From positions 20,001-84,000 of the forward strand of contig JAKCCV010000003.1 in NCBI GenBank assembly GCA_021838785.1: 64,000 nt of DNA, in the 5' to 3' direction. This stretch comes from Acidobacteriota bacterium (GTDB lineage: Bacteria > Acidobacteriota > Terriglobia > UBA7540). Each line of letters starts with the position of its first letter. Position 1 is the first letter of the stretch. Positions 58,588 through 64,000 of the stretch are shown piece after piece. The notes under the pieces were generated by a model. It had not been told where the DNA came from. It did not search any database and was given only the letters and a program-made list of their open reading frames with translations. The position numbers were made by a program, and so were the translations under genes.

Positions 58588-60429
58588 TTAAGGCGCAGGC
58601 CGCAGCGAACCCGAGGATGTTCGGGTTAAGAGAGCGATCTGTTTTTGCGCGGCGGCCCACTGAGTGCTCTGGCGCGGCTCGGCTTCAAACTCCAAAAGCG
58701 CCCGCCTTCGATGACCTTCTTTGAGCAAGGCCAAACCCAACGCATAGTGGAAACCGTAAGCGTGCGGCTTGAGCGAAGCGGCGTAACCGAGAACCTCGGC
58801 GGCGCGACGCGCGTGCCCGAGTTGATATTCAGAAATGCCCAACAGGTAATAGCCGTCTGGCATGTCGGGGCTAAGGCGCAAGAACTGCTCGGCGCAGGCA
58901 ACGGCTTGGCGGTAATCGCCGGTTTGATAATAGAGATAGGCCAGGTCGTCCCACGGATAGGAGAAATCCGGGGCCTCGGCAATGGCGGCGCGGAACAGGT
59001 TGATGGCTTTGCGGTAATGCTTGTCCGCCATCATGGCCGTGCCGAGCGCGGTTTTGGCGTTGGGGCTATCGGGAGCCACTTGAACGGCGTGATAGTAGAG
59101 CAGCGTGTCATTCGCCCAGTAGGTGCTCTGCGCCAGCGTGGTTGTGGCGTAGGCCATGAGAATGAGCGTGGCCACGCCGCTGGCAACCCGCGAGAGCCGG
59201 GCGGGATTCGAGCGACGCGGGAAAAGCGACGCTAAGAGCTCGACCAGCAGCATCGAAAAACCGAGTGATGGCAAGTACAAATACCGGTCTTGCACCAAAT
59301 TGTCCGACGGCAACAAAGCCAAGTCCAAGACGGGAGCAAGAAAAACCAGAATCCACAACCCCGCCCACCCCACCACGGGCCGGCGCCATGACCACCAGGC
59401 GAGGGCGATGGCGACCAGCGCAAGACCCAACAGCGGAAGCCAAAATTGCCGAAAGCTCGGATGATGAATCCAGGGCATATCGTAATAGATGGAAAGCGGA
59501 CTCGGCCAAATCAACAGACGAAGATAAGACCAGAGAACCGTCGGCAAGGTGAATAGCGTAAGGCGCCAGGGCCGGGGACGGGTTGGGCCGGTGATGCTGC
59601 CGAAGATCCACACGCGCAGCAGCAGGTACGCCAGGCTAAGCAAGAGATAAGGCGCGGCCGCGAAGAAAGCCGAGCGCCAGCGAGTCCACCATGTCTTGGC
59701 TCGGCTTCGAGCGAGGGGTGATTGTGTGGGTTCGAGCCGCCTAGGCTGCTCGGTCGCGGGCGAGGATGAGCCGAGCAGTCCGTCATAGGCCGCGACGATC
59801 AACGGGAAAGTGACGGCGGTTTCCTTGGTGAGCAGGCCCAGCGCGAAGAGCAACCAGGAACCGACGGCCCAGCGCCATTTCCCGGCCAGCCCTTGGCGGA
59901 ATTGAAGGTAAGCAAGAAACGCGGAAAGAAGGAAAATCGCGGTTAAGGGATCGGTGACGCCGGAGACCCAGGCGACGGCTTCCAAATGAATCGGATTGAG
60001 GCCGAAGAGCGCGGCGACCCAGGCGGCTTTCCACGCATCGCGGAGCAGGCGCGCGGCCAGCCGATACACGAGCCACGTCACGCCGACGTGAAGCAGGACG
60101 GCGGTCACATGCCAACCGGTAGGCTTCAAATGAAACAACCAGTAATTGAGACGCAGCCATAACAGAAACAGAGGGCGGTAATAACTGCTGCCTTGCCCGC
60201 GGCCGGATTGACTCCAAACATCGCGCGTGAAATAGCGCCCCACGAAATGCCAGGTTCGCAAAAAGGGATTCAGAACGATTTGGACGTGGTCGTCATAGAC
60301 AAAACCGAAATCCACCGTCCCGCTGAAAACGACCAACGTGGCCAGCAGCACCAGCCCCTCGGCAAGGCGGCGCAGCGCGATGGAATCCTGGCCGGGGCGT
60401 TCGGGCGTGGAGAAGCGCGAAAGGAGCAT
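58588..60429 (-). CDS. TMTC-like GT-C membrane protein with C-terminal TPR repeats
   Basis: 613-residue inner-membrane protein with about ten hydrophobic helices and then five TPR units (residues about 450-600). The first periplasmic loop has FVYDDHVQIVLNPFL, the DD motif typical of TMTC/PMT-type GT-C glycosyltransferases that use lipid-linked sugars. YYRPLFLLWLRLNYWLF and LNPIHLEAVAWVSG also match that group. ATG 60429 is used; GTG 60438 in frame is possible. Probably a glycosyl- or mannosyltransferase acting on proteins or lipids; substrate unknown. Convergent with nadE. Confidence 0.78.
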   Translation of the reverse strand: MLLSRFSTPERPGQDSIALRRLAEGLVLLATLVVFSGTVDFGFVYDDHVQIVLNPFLRTWHFVGRYFTRDVWSQSGRGQGSSYYRPLFLLWLRLNYWLFHLKPTGWHVTAVLLHVGVTWLVYRLAARLLRDAWKAAWVAALFGLNPIHLEAVAWVSGVTDPLTAIFLLSAFLAYLQFRQGLAGKWRWAVGSWLLFALGLLTKETAVTFPLIVAAYDGLLGSSSPATEQPRRLEPTQSPLARSRAKTWWTRWRSAFFAAAPYLLLSLAYLLLRVWIFGSITGPTRPRPWRLTLFTLPTVLWSYLRLLIWPSPLSIYYDMPWIHHPSFRQFWLPLLGLALVAIALAWWSWRRPVVGWAGLWILVFLAPVLDLALLPSDNLVQDRYLYLPSLGFSMLLVELLASLFPRRSNPARLSRVASGVATLILMAYATTTLAQSTYWANDTLLYYHAVQVAPDSPNAKTALGTAMMADKHYRKAINLFRAAIAEAPDFSYPWDDLAYLYYQTGDYRQAVACAEQFLRLSPDMPDGYYLLGISEYQLGHARRAAEVLGYAASLKPHAYGFHYALGLALLKEGHRRRALLEFEAEPRQSTQWAAAQKQIALLTRTSSGSLRPAP

Positions 60430-60562
60430 GTTGAGCACGATTCAGTATAACCCGCGCCTCGCTTTTAGCGCCGCGAGCAAGAAGGATAACCAGGGGGCAG
60501 GAGAGAGCCCGCAAGGATCGTGACGTAGCGGAAAGAGCCGGAGCCCTCGGGCATTTACACCT

Positions 60563-61954
60563 ATGCTAAACTTCCTTTTGCGGTATTTGACTCCTTCGCA
60601 TGGCCGGATGGGCGTTTCCCCAGGACACCTGTATTCCGCGTGGTTATTGGCCATCATCATGGCGGGGGCGACGGCGGGCCGCGCCGCGGCCATGGAGCCG
60701 CTGCCCCGCGTTCCCGTCCGAGAAATCACGCTATCGAACGGCCTCAAAGCGGTTTTAGCGCGGCAAGGCCACGCTTCCGTGGCGACCTTGGAGGTGTGGT
60801 ATCATGTCGGCTCCAAAAACGAAGCGCCCGGCATGAGCGGATTTGCCCACTTGTTTGAGCACCTGATGTTTGACGGCACGGTGGACGTTGGCCGCGGCGT
60901 ATTCTCGCGTGATATCGTCAGTACCGGAGGCGTGGACAACGCTTACACCACCGTGGATGCCACGGTTTTTTGGGAAACCGTTCCCAGCAGCACGCTGCCG
61001 CTCGCCCTTTGGCTGGAAGCCGACCGGATGCGCGACTTGTCCATCACCCGTCGCGCCTTTGAGACAGAGCGGCAAGTGGTGGAAGACGAACGCCGCTATC
61101 GGCTCGGAAGCCAGCCTTACGGGAACGTCATCGAGAAGCTCTATCAAACCGCCTTCAAGGTTAGCCCGTACCGGCACTTGCCCATCGGCAGCGTCAAAGA
61201 CCTGAACCGCGCCAGGTTAAGTGAGGTGAGGCAATTCCATGACACTTATTACGTTCCCAACAATGCCACGCTGGTGGTGACGGGGGATTTTCCGGCGGCG
61301 AGGACGGAAGCCCTCATCCGAAAATACTTTAGTCCACTGAGGCGCAGCGCCCAGCCGATTCCTCGCCAAATTCCCCAGGAGCCTCCGCAAACCCACGAGC
61401 GGAAGGTTCAGCTTCACGAAGAGGTCGCGCTGCCCGCCTTCGTCATGGGGTTTCATATTCCGGCGGATGGGGCGCCGGATTCCTACCCGCTGCGATTGCT
61501 CGCCGACATTCTGTCGCAAGGCCATAGTTCGCTCCTCTATCGGGAACTGGTTTACAAAAAACAGATGGCCTTGGAATCGCAAGCCGAAGCCAACTTAACC
61601 GAAGACCCCAATCTGTTTCTCATCTTCGCCGTGATGAACCGCGGCGCCACGGTCGCCCACGGTGAGGCGGCGGTTCGCGCCATTCTGCGGCAGTTGAAGA
61701 GCCGGCCCGTCAGCGAAGCGACCCTCAAAAAGGCGGAGCGCCAAATGGTTTTCCACTGGGCGCGGGAGCGAGAGACCTCGCGCGGCGAGGCCGAACAGCT
61801 TGGCTACGATGCGGTCATCTTGAACGACCCCAACGCTATCAACACGGCCATGACGCGGCTGTTGGCCGTTACGCCCCGGCAGATTCAAAGCGTGGCGCGG
61901 AAATATTTTGTTCGGCGCAATCTGACGGTGATTGAGGTGGACCCGAGCCGATAG
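60563..61954 (+). CDS. M16 family zinc peptidase (active subunit type)
   Basis: 463-residue exported peptidase. After a signal segment (LLAIIMAGATAGRAAAM) comes the M16 core with the inverted zinc motif HLFEH (FAHLFEHLMFDGT) and the distal Glu in ETERQVVEDERR. The C-terminal M16 domain has HIPADGAPDSYPLRLLADIL. Such proteins act in pairs with an inactive partner, and the next gene encodes one. Secreted or periplasmic peptide degradation is the likely role. Confidence 0.9.
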   Translation: MLNFLLRYLTPSHGRMGVSPGHLYSAWLLAIIMAGATAGRAAAMEPLPRVPVREITLSNGLKAVLARQGHASVATLEVWYHVGSKNEAPGMSGFAHLFEHLMFDGTVDVGRGVFSRDIVSTGGVDNAYTTVDATVFWETVPSSTLPLALWLEADRMRDLSITRRAFETERQVVEDERRYRLGSQPYGNVIEKLYQTAFKVSPYRHLPIGSVKDLNRARLSEVRQFHDTYYVPNNATLVVTGDFPAARTEALIRKYFSPLRRSAQPIPRQIPQEPPQTHERKVQLHEEVALPAFVMGFHIPADGAPDSYPLRLLADILSQGHSSLLYRELVYKKQMALESQAEANLTEDPNLFLIFAVMNRGATVAHGEAAVRAILRQLKSRPVSEATLKKAERQMVFHWARERETSRGEAEQLGYDAVILNDPNAINTAMTRLLAVTPRQIQSVARKYFVRRNLTVIEVDPSR

Positions 61955-61956
61955 AT

Positions 61957-63501
61957 ATGGGCCGCCGAATCCATCATCTCGGCTTGAAAGGCCCAGCGCG
62001 AATGCGCTCGCAAGACCATCGGACAGGCATCGTCGCCGCGCTCTTGGTGTTCGCGGCCTCGGTTGGAACCGCCGGAGGGCAGGGAAGCGTCAACGTTCCG
62101 CCCGCCGCGCCGCCGCCCTCGGCGGTGTCGCTTCCTCAACCGCTTCTCGAGACCTTGCCGAACGGTCTTCGCGTGCTGTTGATAGAGCGCCGCTCGGATC
62201 CGTTGGTCACATTGCACGCCATGGTGATGGCGGGATCGAGCGAGGACCCTCCGGGGCGCGCCGGAACCGCGCAGTTTGTGGCGGGCTTGCTCACGCAAGG
62301 CACCGCGCGACAATCCGCCCTGCAGCTTGCCCAAACCATTGACGCAGCCGGAGGCTCCATGCAAGCCGGAGCCGGCTGGGATGAGACAATGGCCAGCGTG
62401 AGCGTGCTGGCGGACCGACAAGCGTTGGCCTTTCGCCTGCTGTCGGACATGCTCATCCATCCCGCGTTTGCGCCCAGTGAAATGCAGCGTTACCGCCGGC
62501 AAACGATTTCCGCGCTTCGCGTGCTGAAAGAGGATCCCCACTACGTCGCTCACACCCTCGTGCGTGAGGCTCTGCTCGCCGGAACGCCTTACGCCCATCC
62601 GCCGGAAGGAACCGAGGCCACGCTCGATGCGATAACGCGCGAGGATTTGGAGCGCTTTCATGCCAAATATTTTCGTCCCGCCAACACCGCTCTCGCGGTC
62701 TTGGGTGACGTGACGCCGGAGGAGTGCAAGGCATTGGCTGAAAAATATTTTGGCGGATGGGTCGGAAGGGAAATGACGGCTGTAAAAATGCCGTCGAACC
62801 GGCAGGCAAAGCCCCGGCACGAAGTCATCCTGATTAACCAACCCGGCGCCGCCGAAACCGAAATTCGCGTGGGATTCCCCGGCATCCCGCGGTCAAGCCC
62901 TCAGTATCCCATTCTCAAGGTGGCCAATGAGGCGCTGGGAGGGCCGGCGGGCAACCGGCTGTTTTTCGAGCTGCGGACGCGCCGGGGTCTGGCCTACAGC
63001 GCGTCGAGCCGTTTGCGCTGTTATCGTTGGCTCGGCGCGTGGATCGCCAAGACCTCCACGCGCAGCTCGGAGGCCGCGCGCGCCGTCACGGAAATGATGG
63101 CCCAGATTCAACGGCTTCGCTCTCGGCCCGTCAGCCGGCCGGAGCTGCACATGGCTCAAAATTATCTCGTGGGACATCTTGCGCTGCAGTTTGAACCGCT
63201 TAATGGCATTGCCGCCCATTCTCTGGAGCTTATTCTTTACAACATGCCGCTCGATTATTGGAGCACTTACGCCAGCCAAATCCGAAGCGTGAGGCAGCGG
63301 GAAGTCCGGCGCGCGGCGGCGCGGCTCCTGCGGCCGAAAGACGATGTGATTGTGCTGGTCGGCAACGTTGCAGGCGACGTCCAAGCGATGAGAAGGTTCG
63401 GGCCGGTGCGGATGATTTCGCTTCGCCGGCTGGATCTCGGGGCGCGCGATTTTGAGTCCGGCCGGGAAACGCGGGCCGCGGGCCGTCGCCATCGGCGTTA
63501 A
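61957..63501 (+). CDS. M16 family peptidase-like protein lacking the zinc motif
   Basis: 514-residue exported M16 homologue. Signal segment GIVAALLVFAASVGTAGGQ; core begins LLETLPNGLRVLLIERRSDPLVTLHAMV. At the HxxEH position it has AQFVAGLL, so it cannot bind zinc in the usual way. The second domain has ETEIRVGFPGIPRSS and FFELRTRRGLAYSAS, where the Arg-Tyr pair used by active partners is conserved (RRGLAYS). It begins 2 bp after the active-type gene, as expected for a heterodimer. ATG 61957 is used; ATG 62002 directly before the signal peptide is possible. Confidence 0.88.
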   Translation: MGRRIHHLGLKGPARMRSQDHRTGIVAALLVFAASVGTAGGQGSVNVPPAAPPPSAVSLPQPLLETLPNGLRVLLIERRSDPLVTLHAMVMAGSSEDPPGRAGTAQFVAGLLTQGTARQSALQLAQTIDAAGGSMQAGAGWDETMASVSVLADRQALAFRLLSDMLIHPAFAPSEMQRYRRQTISALRVLKEDPHYVAHTLVREALLAGTPYAHPPEGTEATLDAITREDLERFHAKYFRPANTALAVLGDVTPEECKALAEKYFGGWVGREMTAVKMPSNRQAKPRHEVILINQPGAAETEIRVGFPGIPRSSPQYPILKVANEALGGPAGNRLFFELRTRRGLAYSASSRLRCYRWLGAWIAKTSTRSSEAARAVTEMMAQIQRLRSRPVSRPELHMAQNYLVGHLALQFEPLNGIAAHSLELILYNMPLDYWSTYASQIRSVRQREVRRAAARLLRPKDDVIVLVGNVAGDVQAMRRFGPVRMISLRRLDLGARDFESGRETRAAGRRHRR

Positions 63502-63571
63502 ATCTTCGAGAGGCGTAAGCGCCCAGCGGAACTAACCTCATAAAGAACGTCGGTTTCGCGCTGGAAAAACC

Positions 63572-64000
63572 ATGAGCCTCCGAAAACAAGTCGCGGTTCT
63601 TATCGGCGGTTCGCTGGCCTGTACGGCAATCGCGGAAGCGATAGTGCTGGCCGAGGTTCATTTGAATCCGTGGCGAGTGGCCGCGCTGCTCGAATCGTTC
63701 GCGCTGGTCCTAATGGGCTTCGTGGCGCTTGCCCATTCGGGTTTTGTGCGGCAGCTCCGGCACTGGGCGGTTCGCTCGGCCGCGATGGCCTTCGCCATGC
63801 CGTTGATTCTGCTGATTCCGTACTTGGTTCTGGCGCTAGCAACGCAAACTTTCTCCTGGCTCGCGGTCGTGAAACTCTTTCTCTATATTGCGATTCCCAC
63901 GCTCCTGCTGATGCCAGACCGTTTGCACGGAAGGGAAGCCGCGAGTTGGAGGGATTTTGCGGCGATGGCGGCCTTAGCCGTGCCGGTGCCCTCCGGCTGG
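63572..64000 (+). CDS. Polytopic membrane protein, possibly CPBP family (3' end cut off)
   Basis: The first 143 codons of a gene that runs off the window. Four hydrophobic segments are visible (for example AVLIGGSLACTAIAEAIVLAE, VAALLESFALVLMGFVALAH and PLILLIPYLVLALAT), then RLHGREAASWRDFAAMAALAVP. The last part resembles the start of the CPBP (CAAX-like) intramembrane protease region of Acidobacteria proteins, but the conserved EExxxR motif would lie beyond the end and cannot be seen. Follows the M16 pair by 70 bp on the same strand. Confidence 0.55.
   Translation, partial: MSLRKQVAVLIGGSLACTAIAEAIVLAEVHLNPWRVAALLESFALVLMGFVALAHSGFVRQLRHWAVRSAAMAFAMPLILLIPYLVLALATQTFSWLAVVKLFLYIAIPTLLLMPDRLHGREAASWRDFAAMAALAVPVPSGW

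Noticed and set aside
1-64000. CRISPR arrays, tRNA or rRNA genes, prophage structural genes
   Set aside because: None were seen. The only short regular repeats are the 8-bp arrays at 43.0 and 43.5 kb, which have no spacers.

Overview
The window reads as chromosomal DNA of a GC-rich Gram-negative (diderm) bacterium, most consistent with Acidobacteriota. The assignment is inferred from content: an outer-membrane TPR/beta-barrel protein, a HemQ-type coproheme decarboxylase, DUF4382 and TonB_C-type secreted proteins, a glycine-zipper lipoprotein, paired M16 peptidases and palindromic repeats whose spurious translation reads HGRDARAT. No rRNA or tRNA gene was seen. The first and last genes are cut by the window edges.

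Layout. 1-14.3 kb is mostly housekeeping: site-2 protease, old-yellow-enzyme reductase, TPM / nucleotidyltransferase / LemA, HAD hydrolase, ispH, nth, a beta-hydroxyacid dehydrogenase, hemQ, marC, an aguB-aguA putrescine pair, a degenerate receiver protein and a TIGR01777 epimerase. 14.4-18 kb has two secreted beta-strand proteins and an MFS transporter. 18.2-19.25 kb (minus) is a fluoride unit: sigma70-like promoter, fluoride riboswitch, terminator, crcB, DUF190 gene and a coupled 56-codon ORF. 19.3-24.9 kb holds a phosphodiesterase, an HExxH protein, a flavin reductase with a small CbiX chelatase, a DUF3037/HipA-like kinase pair and a polyampholyte protein. 25.1-28.1 kb (minus) is the SRP RNA-dnaX-ybaB-recR block.

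29.4-40.3 kb (plus) is the most striking region. After a promoter and a leader of about 390 nt come a membrane HEAT-repeat protein, a processive-type family 2 glycosyltransferase, a membrane-anchored TPR protein fused to a GH-A-like barrel that seems to lack both catalytic glutamates, a membrane-anchored CX5R phosphatase-like/TPR protein and an 1140-residue TPR/outer-membrane beta-barrel protein. Together they look like a synthase-dependent exopolysaccharide assembly and export machine of unusual composition.

40.9-47.8 kb (minus) is a lipid-like biosynthetic operon: ACP, ketoacyl synthase, MGDG-synthase-type glycosyltransferase, PaaK-like ligase, MtnX-like phosphatase and class III aminotransferase. 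It is interrupted by a four-helix-bundle (S23/Avd-type) gene flanked by inverted arrays of an 8-bp repeat. 48.5-51 kb has an IS110-family transposase and an unknown gene. 51-56.2 kb encodes exported proteins plus a His-rich four-helix membrane protein next to YceI. The end carries an ErpA-like protein, nadE, a TMTC-like GT-C/TPR protein, two M16 proteins and the start of a polytopic membrane protein.

Functions were assigned by reading protein motifs; no database search was run.
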